Part shown: positions 1-5,989 of the stretch, piece after piece
Position numbering within the stretch: the first letter of the stretch is position 1
How the letters are laid out: every line of letters begins with the position of its first letter
NCBI GenBank assembly: GCA_934569195.1
Contig: CAKTKB010000042.1
Span: forward strand, 1 to 10,654
Length of the DNA stretch: 10,654 bases
From: an uncultured Oscillospiraceae bacterium
Lineage (GTDB): Bacteria; Bacillota; Clostridia; Oscillospirales; Oscillospiraceae
Reading direction: 5' to 3'
Translations under genes and position numbers: made by a program
Notes under the pieces: model-generated
Told to the model about the DNA's origin: nothing
What the model saw: only the letters and a program-made list of their open reading frames with translations
Database searches by the model: none

Positions 1-318
1 TCCGCTCCCGCAGGAAGGGCTTCGCTCCTTCAAAACGGCCGTCGTACACCCGTTTTGAAGCGCAATTTCCAAAGTGCGCCTCGCACCCCGTTCAAAGGCA
101 GCCGTCACATCCTCTCCTCTGGAATTGCGCACCCTGTCCCCTACCCGCTCAGCCGGCGGCCTCGGTGTCGGCAAGCCTCCCAGCTGCTCCGGGCAAACCG
201 GGATCAGACACAGCTGCGGATTCTCCGCCAGGCGGCATATGCCGTCATTTTTCTTTCCTTTTCCGTCATAACGACAGCATTCCCCCAGCAGGCACGCGCT
301 CACCAGAATGGATTCCAT
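1..318 (-). CDS. DUF523 family protein, 5' part only (runs off left edge)
   Basis: The first 106 codons of a DUF523 (YbbK-like) protein are visible, and the gene continues past base 1. It begins at ATG 318 with MESILVSACLLGECCRYDGK. It then has the family hallmarks VCPEQLGGLPTPRPPAE at about residues 41-57, GEDVTAAFERGA at 68-79, and LKERSPSCGSG at the cut end. These conserved Cys-containing blocks (SACLLG, CPE, SPSCGS) are the signature of the family, whose usual length is about 150 residues, so about one third is missing. Its biochemical function is not established. A purine-rich AAGGGTGGG lies about 9 bases upstream of the ATG as a plausible ribosome binding site. It follows the Lgt-family gene on the same strand but is separated from it by an intrinsic terminator. 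I see no convincing promoter in the 90-base gap, so it may use read-through or a weak promoter. The family assignment is confident; the role is unknown. Confidence 0.9.
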   Translation of the reverse strand, partial: MESILVSACLLGECCRYDGKGKKNDGICRLAENPQLCLIPVCPEQLGGLPTPRPPAERVGDRVRNSRGEDVTAAFERGARRTLEIALQNGCTTAVLKERSPSCGSG

Positions 319-379
319 CTGTTTTTTCCCACCCTTGATACAGACGTATTTACGCTTTTTATGTTTTTATGCAGCGTTC

Positions 380-410
380 AAAAAAAGCCGCGCTGAATTT
401 TGCACGGCTT
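380..410 (-). terminator. Intrinsic terminator after the Lgt-family gene
   Basis: On the minus strand a 9-bp stem (402-410 pairing with 385-393, one T-G wobble) with an 8-base loop is followed directly by a run of seven T. The stem begins inside the TAA stop codon of the Lgt-family gene. It should end transcripts of that gene before the DUF523 gene. Confidence 0.85.
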
Positions 411-1200
411 ATTTTGCAGCGGAACCGGCGGGCTTTCTGCTTTGCCCCGCCGCTGTAAGACCGACGGCCAGCGCAACTACACCCATGCTGGTCCATTGCG
501 CCAGGCTAAACGGGCCAAGGATTCCGCGATATGTATCTCCCCGAAAAAACTCCAGGACAAACCGCACCAGACCGTACGCCGCGAGCCAAAAGCACAGCAT
601 GTGCCGCCCGTCTTTTCCTTTTCTTACCATCTGCACCAGCCGGACAAACAGAATCGCTTCCGCCCCCGCCTCCATCAGTTGGACCGGGACCAGCGCCACA
701 CCATTGGGCGCAATATGCGAAAAGGAATAGACAACACCCCATCCCCTCGCCGCACGCCCATAGCAGCAGCCGGTAAAAAAGCATCCTACTCTTCCGAAAG
801 CGTGAAACAGCGGCACCACCGGCATGAGACTGCGGCACAACTCATAAAAGGGCAGCTTCTCCACCCGGCAATAAATCCACCAGGTCAGAAGCACTCCCAG
901 CAACCCCCCATAAAACACAAATCCGCCCAACAGGTATCCCTGCGCAAATGCGACCGGATCGGAAAATAAACGAGGAATATCCGCCAGGAACTGCGGCCAA
1001 ACCGTAGCAAGCCACATGAGTTTTGCACCTACGGCCATGCCGATCAGACCGTATATCAATGCCAGCTCCCGGTCCGCCTCGGGGAATCGGGTCCACTTAC
1101 GGCTGCACCCGCAATACAGCAGCACAGCCAGGGCGCCCAGCCCTACAAAAATTCCGTACACAGGAATCGTCCTGCCCAAGATTGTAATTTCAGGATACAT
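409..1200 (-). CDS. lgt: Lgt-family prolipoprotein diacylglyceryl transferase (divergent type)
   Basis: A 263-residue polytopic membrane protein of the Lgt family. Lgt enzymes transfer a diacylglyceryl group from phosphatidylglycerol to the lipobox cysteine of prelipoproteins at the outer face of the cytoplasmic membrane. About seven hydrophobic segments are visible. Family landmarks in order: GGFVFYGGLLG (92-102), HAFGRVGCFFTGCCYGR (133-149), PVQLMEA (172-178) and RFVLEFFRGD (213-222). R137 and R213 align with the essential arginines of E. coli Lgt (R143, R239). The catalytically important His of the classical HGGL motif is Tyr here (Y97), and GCF-TGCCYG replaces the classical GNF-NGELYG, so this is the cysteine-rich clostridial variant. 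Whether it is the cell's true Lgt or a paralog cannot be told from this window. The gene starts 44 bases after the DUF4190-like gene and probably shares its promoter. No canonical ribosome binding site precedes the ATG; only a G-rich run about 13 bases upstream is seen. Family call sure; exact activity less so. Confidence 0.85.
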   Translation of the reverse strand: MYPEITILGRTIPVYGIFVGLGALAVLLYCGCSRKWTRFPEADRELALIYGLIGMAVGAKLMWLATVWPQFLADIPRLFSDPVAFAQGYLLGGFVFYGGLLGVLLTWWIYCRVEKLPFYELCRSLMPVVPLFHAFGRVGCFFTGCCYGRAARGWGVVYSFSHIAPNGVALVPVQLMEAGAEAILFVRLVQMVRKGKDGRHMLCFWLAAYGLVRFVLEFFRGDTYRGILGPFSLAQWTSMGVVALAVGLTAAGQSRKPAGSAAK

Positions 1201-1244
1201 CTCTGCGCAAAACGCCCCCCGTGTACGGTTTCATGCTCCGAAAG

Positions 1245-1541
1245 TTAGTAGCCGGCAATTCCAACCGCTCCACCGATCGCCGTCAGCAGACCCACGCAGG
1301 AAACGCAGGCAACCACCACGATTGCACCGCCGATCAGGCTGATCAGCGACAGTACAAAACCGGCCGTGCGCACACCGCTTTCGTAACCGGCCTTTTTCGC
1401 ATTACTCGCCAGAATCAGGCCGATCACACCCAGCACAACCGATACGACCGAGCTCCAGCCAAAGAACCAGCACACAACGCCGACAATACCCAGCACCATA
1501 CTGGTAATCGCCGCGCCCTTTCCGGGGATATTTTCTTCCAT
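1245..1541 (-). CDS. Small DUF4190-like membrane protein
   Basis: A 98-residue protein with two hydrophobic hairpin-like stretches (about 11-45 and 58-96) joined by a polar SNAKKAGYESGVRTAG linker. The pattern of a Gly-rich helix, a polar turn ending in an R-T-AG motif, and a second helix resembles DUF4190 proteins, whose function is unknown. A longer reading frame runs upstream to about 1700, but the start at 1541 is preferred. It has GGAG about 8 bases before it, and its promoter at 1626-1654 lies inside the longer frame, so transcripts would not contain the longer start. The second half is unusually rich in Gly, Val and Cys (VVVACVSCVGLL). It lies first in a probable two-gene transcript with the Lgt-family gene. 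The family call is by pattern only and is moderate. Confidence 0.75.
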   Translation of the reverse strand: MEENIPGKGAAITSMVLGIVGVVCWFFGWSSVVSVVLGVIGLILASNAKKAGYESGVRTAGFVLSLISLIGGAIVVVACVSCVGLLTAIGGAVGIAGY

Positions 1542-1625
1542 TCCAATCACTCCGTTCCTATAAAAATCTATTCTATGCCCGCCATCCTCTCTGTGGGGCG
1601 CAGGCATCGGACTGCATCCTCCCTT

Positions 1626-1654
1626 ACTATAATATCTGCCCCATTCCTTGTCAA
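1626..1654 (-). promoter_or_regulatory. Sigma-A promoter for the DUF4190-like/lgt transcript
   Basis: Minus-strand TTGACA (1654-1649), a 17-base spacer, and TATAGT (1631-1626). The -35 is perfect and the -10 is 5 of 6. The start site should fall near 1619, giving a leader of about 78 bases before ATG 1541. Confidence 0.8.
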
Positions 1655-1737
1655 CCCAAATCCCCCAATATTTTCCCTCCCTGTTCTCTCCGCCGGGCAT
1701 TCTCCCTGGTGAAAGTAACCAAGTGCAGAGGTTTTGT

Positions 1738-1766
1738 TTGACATTTTCAGGCTATTTTGCTATAAT
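1738..1766 (+). promoter_or_regulatory. Perfect consensus sigma-A promoter for the cytidylate-kinase-like gene
   Basis: TTGACA (1738-1743), a 17-base spacer and TATAAT (1761-1766), an exact match to the vegetative consensus in both boxes and spacing. The predicted start is near 1773, only about 36 bases before the ATG, leaving room for the ribosome binding site but no complex leader. This suggests strong, constitutive expression. Confidence 0.92.
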
Positions 1767-1808
1767 TGCATATAGGAAGCAGGATCTGCTCCAGAAGGAG
1801 GATTTTTT

Positions 1809-2426
1809 ATGGAGAAAAAAATCATCACCATCAGCCGGGAATTTGGCAGCGGCGGCCGCACCATCGGTCATCAGGTTGCCGAGGCTCTGGATATCCCGTT
1901 CTACGACAAGGAGCTTGTGGATCAGATTGCCATGGAGTCCGGCTTTGCCCCCAAATTTGTCGAGGAAAACGGAGAGCACTCCCCCGGCCTTACCCGGCTG
2001 TCTTACGCCTTCACCCCTCAGGGAATTCCCGGCGTAATGAACGGTCTTTCCACAGCGGATTTTCTGTGGAATATTCAGTGCAGCGTTATTTTGCAGCTGG
2101 CAGAAAAAGGGCCGTGCGTTATCGTAGGCCGAAATGCCGACTATATCCTCAAGGACCGTCCGGACGCTTTTCACGTTTTTACATATGCCGATATGGCCTT
2201 CCGGGCCGACCGCATTGTGCGGCTGTACGGTGAATCGGAAAAAAGCCCGGAGTCCCGTCTCCAGGAGAAGGATAAGAGACGCCGCGTCAACTACCAGCAT
2301 TACACCGGCCGGGAGTGGGGCATGGCGCAGAACTACAACATTTGCCTGGATACCAGCGTAATCGGCGTGGACCGCTGCGCACAGATCATCGTGGATCTGG
2401 TCAAAGCCTCCGCAGAGAAAAAGTAA
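1809..2426 (+). CDS. Cytidylate kinase-like family protein (Cytidylate_kin2 type)
   Basis: A 205-residue P-loop protein. It opens with ITISREFGSGGRTIGHQVAE, in which GSGGRTIG (13-20) is the variant nucleotide-binding loop of the Cytidylate_kin2 family. FYDKELV (31-37), CVIVGRNADYIL (103-114), an Arg-rich lid-like stretch (KDKRRRVNYQHYTGREWG, 154-171) and LDTSVIGVDRC (180-190) follow in the expected order. Length is typical of the family (about 200). Relatives are distant homologs of CMP kinase, but their substrate is generally not proven and Firmicutes usually have a separate canonical cmk, so the name should stay family-level. The start is fixed by AGAAGGAGG seven bases upstream. It is a single-gene transcript with its own consensus promoter and terminator. 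It is probably a cytosolic phosphoryl transferase. Confidence 0.88.
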   Translation: MEKKIITISREFGSGGRTIGHQVAEALDIPFYDKELVDQIAMESGFAPKFVEENGEHSPGLTRLSYAFTPQGIPGVMNGLSTADFLWNIQCSVILQLAEKGPCVIVGRNADYILKDRPDAFHVFTYADMAFRADRIVRLYGESEKSPESRLQEKDKRRRVNYQHYTGREWGMAQNYNICLDTSVIGVDRCAQIIVDLVKASAEKK

Positions 2427-2477
2427 CATCCGGTAATCGCCATCTGCCGGCATCGCGGTAGGCGGCTGCTGCATACA

Positions 2478-2519
2478 CAAATCCCCTGTCTGTTCAGGTT
2501 GAGCAGACAGGGGATTTTT
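2478..2519 (+). terminator. Strong intrinsic terminator after the cytidylate-kinase-like gene
   Basis: A long stem (at least 12 perfect pairs, 2481-2492 with 2504-2515; extendable to about 17 with one wobble, loop AGGTT at 2496-2500) is followed by TTTTT and a second T run at 2522-2527. It lies between convergent genes and starts only a few bases past the stop of the minus-strand membrane protein gene. It may also serve that strand, although the minus-side T run (ATTTGTGT) is weak. Confidence 0.9.
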
Positions 2520-2526
2520 CGTTTTT

Positions 2527-3099
2527 TCATTGCGCCGTCTTGGCCGGAACCGCCTCCGGGCGAACAAGCAGCGGGATACAGCAGGCCCATATCATAAGGC
2601 AAAGCGTAGAAAGCTCATCCGTCAGCTGCTGCAAATCACCAAAGGCAGCTATATGGGGCAGATCATAGGCAATCACCCGCAGCGCAACCGCGGCGGCCAG
2701 CGGGGCAAAAGCGCTTACGTTCTTAGGGACAACTCCCAAAAACATGCCCACGATCGCCGCACCGCCCAACAGAAGCAGCATGGTATGGAGGAAAACCAGG
2801 ACAACGTTTCCCATGGCAAACCCCCGGAAGGCCAGAATCCCGCACACCGCCGCTGCGCCGATGCAATACGGCAGCGGTTTCGCAAAACGGAGGAAGCGGA
2901 CCAAAACCAAATATGCCCCGGAAAGCAGCATCGGCAAAATCGCGCCGCCGATCAACGCCCCGGCCGACGTATCGGACAAATCCCTCAAGCCGAAATAAAG
3001 CAGGACCCGCAGGAAGAAAAAACCACCCATAGCAAGCAAAGAGGTCTGCGCTGCGGGATGTTCCAGCCTGACATGGCACCGATCCAGTGATAATCGCAC
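2527..3099 (-). CDS. Hypothetical polytopic membrane protein
   Basis: A 190-residue protein I do not recognise. It has about six hydrophobic segments (approximately 21-38, 45-68, 74-93, 97-118, 127-146, 160-178) and an Arg-rich N-terminus, suggesting an integral membrane protein with the N-terminus inside. No catalytic or transport signature stands out. The start is GTG at 3099, supported by AAGGAAGG about 9 bases upstream; no better ATG with a binding site lies downstream. It begins 41 bases after the DUF4317 stop on the same strand with no terminator between, so the two are probably cotranscribed. It ends a few bases from the terminator of the convergent kinase-like gene. Confidence 0.75.
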   Translation of the reverse strand: MRLSLDRCHVRLEHPAAQTSLLAMGGFFFLRVLLYFGLRDLSDTSAGALIGGAILPMLLSGAYLVLVRFLRFAKPLPYCIGAAAVCGILAFRGFAMGNVVLVFLHTMLLLLGGAAIVGMFLGVVPKNVSAFAPLAAAVALRVIAYDLPHIAAFGDLQQLTDELSTLCLMIWACCIPLLVRPEAVPAKTAQ

Positions 3100-3140
3100 G
3101 ATTCTAACCTTCCTTCCGTTTTTATTTCAGGGTACAGCCG

Positions 3141-4292
3141 TCACACCCTTGCCGTATCCCGGTCCTGAATGTGGATGCTTACGCCGTTTACCTCCACGTC
3201 CTCGTCCGCGCAAATCAGGATGTACTTCGTCCCGCCGATGATCCGTGTTTCGATCAGGTCGCTTCTGGCCGGGTCCACCTGGATGGTGACATCCGGGGTG
3301 TGAATCTGAAAATGCTTGCTGTCAATGATATTCTTAGGATGCAGCTCTGCGTCGAAGCCAAACGCCTCGTCGTAATCCACCCGGAACTTCGCCAGGTGAT
3401 CCTCCGAAACACCGCTGTCCCGCAGAACATCCGCAACCTCCTGCTTGCCTACCAGAAGCGGCTCCTCCACCTTGCTCTCCTTGTGCAGCTCCATTCGCTG
3501 GCAAAGCTGATCGTGAACATTCTGCACCACATCCATGCTGCATTGCTCCCCAAGAGCGGTGGTCAGCAGTGCCTCAAAGGATTTTTTCTGCTCCTGCGCC
3601 GGCATGGGAATGGGGGTATGGAAAATCGCGTCCACGAAGCTCTCCTGACTCTCCTTCGTACTGCGGGTATAGTAGAGGGCGTTATACAGATTGGTCGCCC
3701 GATTATCAAACGCCGGGAAAAGGAAGCCCAACTCCGGCGGGCAAACCACATTGGTAATGCCGCCGTCGTGGAAAATCTTCTCCTCCGGGACATAATGCAG
3801 GGCAGCCTTCGTCTGCTTCACCGGACACACGGCGCACTGGATATAGGTATATACCTCCTGGGATGCCTCGCTCTGGCGCTCCCCGTCCTTGCTGCGGAAG
3901 GGCACATCGTACCGGTCGCAGCCAAGCAGGATCAGGTATGCCCCCTCCAGGGACACCGAGCCGATCACCTTCTGATAAAATTCCATGCGGGTCTGTTCAT
4001 CCTTCAGCCCCGTCTCCCGCAGAGACATGAGCAGCCGGTGCTCCGGACTATTCGCCACCTGCGCCGTCTGAAAGGTGATATCGATCAGGTTCTTTCCCAG
4101 GGAGCCGGACAGCGTCCGGCGCAGCATTCCGAAATACTTGTCCGCCTCATTCTCCGGCATGATGCCGGTACTGCGCTGAAATTCGGAGATGATCTCCCCG
4201 CTGTCGTTGACATAGCAGCCGTAAACAGCCGTCATATTGCTTCGGTCCCGCCGGGTCCTGCGGCGGATTTCACCGATTTCCTTTTCGTTCAT
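3141..4292 (-). CDS. DUF4317 domain-containing protein
   Basis: A 383-residue soluble protein recognised as DUF4317 by its N-terminal pattern: MNEKEIGEIRRRTRRDRSNM, GCYVNDSGEIISEFQ (25-39), RRTLSGSLGKNLIDITF (58-74), and HRLLMSLRETGLKDE with YLILLGCDRYDVPFRSKDGE at about 118-137. A CAVCPVK motif follows at about 153-159. No signal peptide or membrane segment is visible, so it is probably cytoplasmic. The family is common in Clostridia and has no established function. The length is close to the family's usual size of just under 400. The start is fixed by GAGGT about 6 bases upstream. It is first in a probable two-gene transcript with the membrane protein at 2527-3099, which hints that the two act together; this is inference from order alone. 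Confidence 0.88.
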   Translation of the reverse strand: MNEKEIGEIRRRTRRDRSNMTAVYGCYVNDSGEIISEFQRSTGIMPENEADKYFGMLRRTLSGSLGKNLIDITFQTAQVANSPEHRLLMSLRETGLKDEQTRMEFYQKVIGSVSLEGAYLILLGCDRYDVPFRSKDGERQSEASQEVYTYIQCAVCPVKQTKAALHYVPEEKIFHDGGITNVVCPPELGFLFPAFDNRATNLYNALYYTRSTKESQESFVDAIFHTPIPMPAQEQKKSFEALLTTALGEQCSMDVVQNVHDQLCQRMELHKESKVEEPLLVGKQEVADVLRDSGVSEDHLAKFRVDYDEAFGFDAELHPKNIIDSKHFQIHTPDVTIQVDPARSDLIETRIIGGTKYILICADEDVEVNGVSIHIQDRDTARV

Positions 4293-4320
4293 GGGTTACC
4301 TCACAGTCTGAAAAATTCCG

Positions 4321-4342
4321 GTCGGCATACAAGCCTGCCGAC
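4321..4342 (-). promoter_or_regulatory. Hairpin at the 5' end of the DUF4317 mRNA
   Basis: GTCGGCA (4321-4327) and TGCCGAC (4336-4342) form a perfect 7-bp stem around an 8-base loop. Flanking AATTC/GAATT can add five more pairs across a small internal loop. With the start site predicted near 4343, this would be the first structure of the transcript, ending about 28 bases before the ATG. It has no T run, so it is not a terminator. It may protect the mRNA or be an operator. Confidence 0.45.
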
Positions 4343-4349
4343 AGAATTC

Positions 4350-4358
4350 AGTATATCA
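4350..4358 (-). promoter_or_regulatory. Extended -10 promoter for the DUF4317 transcript
   Basis: The minus strand reads TGATATACT, an extended -10 (TGn plus TATACT). The -35 at 17 bases (TGGAAT) is poor, as expected when a TGn motif compensates. A TTGACG further upstream is wrongly spaced. Confidence 0.5.
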
Positions 4359-4456
4359 TACCTTTTTAGAAAATTCCAGTCTTCTCGTTCGTCAAATTGC
4401 ACAATTTTTTCGCAAAAATCAACCGTTAATAGCAGCTTGTTTGTGTACTTTGACAA

Positions 4457-4485
4457 TTGAAAACGCTCTGCAAATCAAGTATACT
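4457..4485 (+). promoter_or_regulatory. Sigma-A promoter of the four-gene cluster
   Basis: TTGAAA (4457-4462), a 17-base spacer and TATACT (4480-4485), each 5 of 6 to consensus. A nearby TTGACA (4450-4455) would give a 24-base spacer and is not usable with this -10. The expected start near 4492 leaves a leader of about 113 bases. I see no second strong promoter before the downstream genes. Confidence 0.7.
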
Positions 4486-4506
4486 GTACATAGGAAGAAT
4501 TGTACA
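4485..4506 (+). promoter_or_regulatory. Paired TGTACA palindromes at the cluster start site
   Basis: Two TGTACA palindromes (4485-4490 and 4501-4506) lie 16 bases apart, start to start, flanking the predicted transcription start. They could be an operator for a dimeric repressor or fold as a weak hairpin in the leader. No matching regulator is present in the window. Confidence 0.35.
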
Positions 4507-4604
4507 ATAAAACGTAATTCATTTACGGAACCGTTCTTCACAAAAGCTCCCGTTCCCATATGTCATAAACGGCAGCAAACCTGTCGCATAATCAGGAGGT
4601 ATGT

Positions 4605-5294
4605 ATGAAAAAGGGTAAGATCATTCCGCTTGTAATTCTCGCCGTTCTGCTTATTCTGGCGGCGGGGCTGTACCTCTTCCTGCATCCCTGGACGCAGCAC
4701 CTTGGGGCAGACTGGCCCGGAAATGTCTATGCGCTCCATGAACGCACCGGCACGCTTGTGCTGTTTGGAGAACCGGAGATGAACCACAAATACATCGATT
4801 ACCTGGCGGGCAGCCCGACTCCCGAAAAATGGTACAGTACCATGGCGATCGAACTGGGGGAATCCCGTTCCCAGGTGAAGCAGCTGGTAATCTCGGAAGG
4901 AATCACCCATGTATTGGGCACCCTGGTCCCCGACTTTGAAAATCTGCAGGAGGTGTGGATTCCCGCGTCGGTCATCCGCATTGGCGCCCGGGGTAATTAC
5001 CCCTCCGGGGATGTCTTTGGCAACGCATATGTCAAGACAATCTACTTCTGCGGAGACGCGCCACAGCTGGACAGCCTGACCTTCCGGAATATGCACACCG
5101 ATCCCAAAGATCTGACCATCGTCCACAAGCCGGGCGCAAAGGGCTTTGATACCGAGCCTTGGCAGCAATTCCACGTGGTAGAGCAGGATTTCTCCTGCCC
5201 CCACTCCAGACTGGGATGGCTGACCAAAGCCTATTACGTCGCAAAATCCCTGATTCTCACATTTACCGGCGAATACCTGCCGACGGAGGGCTGA
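4605..5294 (+). CDS. Membrane-anchored BspA-like LRR protein, type A copy 1
   Basis: A 229-residue protein of no family I can name. A Lys-rich N-terminus and one hydrophobic helix (about 7-26) form a signal-anchor; no lipobox is seen. HPWTQHLG follows, and the rest should face outside the membrane. The ectodomain contains degenerate leucine-rich repeats of the BspA (LRR_5) style: VKQLVISEGIT, NLQEVWIPASVIRIG (113-127), VKTIYFCGDAPQL (143-155), and a final TIVHKPGAKGF with a Trp (171-186). There are exactly two cysteines, C149 and C198, which also occur in the other type A protein. The tail beyond residue 200 (LGWLTKAYYVAKSLILTF) is partly hydrophobic and missing from type B. The start is fixed by AGGAGG five bases upstream. 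It is first in a four-gene cluster; the next gene starts three bases after its stop. BspA-type repeats usually mediate binding; the ligand is unknown. Confidence 0.85.
   Translation: MKKGKIIPLVILAVLLILAAGLYLFLHPWTQHLGADWPGNVYALHERTGTLVLFGEPEMNHKYIDYLAGSPTPEKWYSTMAIELGESRSQVKQLVISEGITHVLGTLVPDFENLQEVWIPASVIRIGARGNYPSGDVFGNAYVKTIYFCGDAPQLDSLTFRNMHTDPKDLTIVHKPGAKGFDTEPWQQFHVVEQDFSCPHSRLGWLTKAYYVAKSLILTFTGEYLPTEG
5112..5192 (+). repeat. Shared 81-base tail module, copy in gene 1 (type A)
   Basis: This encodes the last LRR-like block (LTIVHKPGAKGF to EQDF). It differs from the copy in gene 4 at only 5 of 81 bases, although the bodies of the two genes are clearly diverged. The corresponding block of gene 3 (6497-6574), the closer relative in the body, is one codon shorter and much less alike. 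Confidence 0.9.
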
Positions 5295-5297
5295 CAA

Positions 5298-5939
5298 ATG
5301 AAAATGAAAAAATCCACCGTTCTTATCATTTCTCTGCTTTCCCTTTTCGTTGTGGCCTTTATGCTCTTTGCTTTTCCCTGGCTTCATCACCTGGGGAGAG
5401 AAAATGAGAGCATCCGTTACGCACTTCATACCCCGAGCGGAACGCTGGTCTATTTCGGAACCGGCGAGCTGAAAGCAGGAGATGCCAACCCCTCCCTGCA
5501 CAGCTATACCCGATTTTTCCCCGAAACCTATGACTGGTACATGGAGACGACCAACAATGGCGGCACAACCTGCGTATGGACCAAAGCCTCCGCCGATCTG
5601 TACCGTTTGCGCGATAAGGTTCGCACCGTAGTCGTAAAGGAAGGCATCACCTATATCAATCTGGCACTGGCTCCCATGTGCAGCCAGGCGCAAACCCTCT
5701 ACCTTCCCGCATCTCTGACAAAATTTGACTACTACCTTCTCCACCAGATGTCCGTTAAAACCATTTATTTCAGCGGAGACGCCCCCGCCCTTGGCGAGCA
5801 AACCGAGCGGGGCATCCTGCAGGCTTTGCAAAGCATGGGCGATGATCTGACCATCGTTCACAAGCCGGGCGCAAAGGGCTTCGACGCCGAGCCCTGGCAG
5901 CAGTTCCACGTAGTGGAGCAGGATTTCCGTGCGCCGTAA
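5298..5939 (+). CDS. Membrane-anchored BspA-like LRR protein, type B copy 1
   Basis: A 213-residue protein paralogous to its neighbours. It has an N-terminal anchor helix (about 7-26), then FPWLHHLGREN (26-36), the type B signature. The ectodomain has VRTVVVKEGITYI (108-120), TLYLPASLTKF (133-143), VKTIYFSGDAPAL (153-165) and a tail module TIVHKPGAKGF (185-195), ending at DFRAP. Compared with type A it has Ser instead of Cys in the IYFxGDAP motif and stops before the second type A cysteine. Instead it has C92 and C128. An acidic/aromatic insert (FFPETYDWYM, 73-82) is shared with gene 4 as FPET. The ribosome binding site GGAGGG (5285-5290) lies inside the end of gene 1, and only three bases separate the genes, so translation is probably coupled. 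A second in-frame ATG two codons later is a less favoured start. Function unknown. Confidence 0.85.
   Translation: MKMKKSTVLIISLLSLFVVAFMLFAFPWLHHLGRENESIRYALHTPSGTLVYFGTGELKAGDANPSLHSYTRFFPETYDWYMETTNNGGTTCVWTKASADLYRLRDKVRTVVVKEGITYINLALAPMCSQAQTLYLPASLTKFDYYLLHQMSVKTIYFSGDAPALGEQTERGILQALQSMGDDLTIVHKPGAKGFDAEPWQQFHVVEQDFRAP
5847..5927 (+). repeat. Shared 81-base tail module, copy in gene 2 (type B)
   Basis: It differs from the copy in gene 4 at 3 of 81 bases, all silent third positions. The similarity extends upstream by about 15 bases (ATGGGCGA-GAT), encoding MGDD in both type B genes. Confidence 0.9.
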
Positions 5940-5989
5940 CCCTGCTTGTTTCGGCACCGCCGCAGCATACCTTGATCTGGGAGGGTACT

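Larger units (their letters stand above)
4293..4604. other. Divergent intergenic region with two promoters
   Basis: These 312 bases separate the minus-strand DUF4317 transcript from the plus-strand four-gene cluster. They are clearly AT-richer than the genes on both sides. Seen here: a minus-strand extended -10 promoter with a 5' hairpin, a plus-strand promoter with two TGTACA palindromes at its start site, and a near-perfect palindrome AAATTG-CA-CAATTT (4394-4407) between the two promoters that could be a regulator site. No small gene is supported. Confidence 0.75.

Noticed and set aside
1542..1700. N-terminal extension of the DUF4190-like protein to about 1700
   Set aside because: The extension contains the promoter boxes at 1626-1654 and a non-conserved Gly/Arg-rich sequence. 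ATG 1541 has its own GGAG site.
3171..4460. Long plus-strand open frame opposite the DUF4317 gene
   Set aside because: The opposite strand encodes a recognisable DUF4317 protein with a proper start. This frame reads as an atypical Leu/His/Arg-rich product.
4450..4485. TTGACA at 4450-4455 as the -35 box of the cluster promoter
   Set aside because: The spacer to TATACT would be 24 bases. TTGAAA at 4457 gives the normal 17.
4563..5957. Long antisense open frame (464 codons) opposite genes 1 and 2 of the cluster
   Set aside because: It lies wholly opposite two genes with good ribosome binding sites and shared motifs. Its encoded sequence is a Gly/His/Cys-rich shadow with repeats mirroring the duplicated sense genes, and no family pattern or own binding site is visible.
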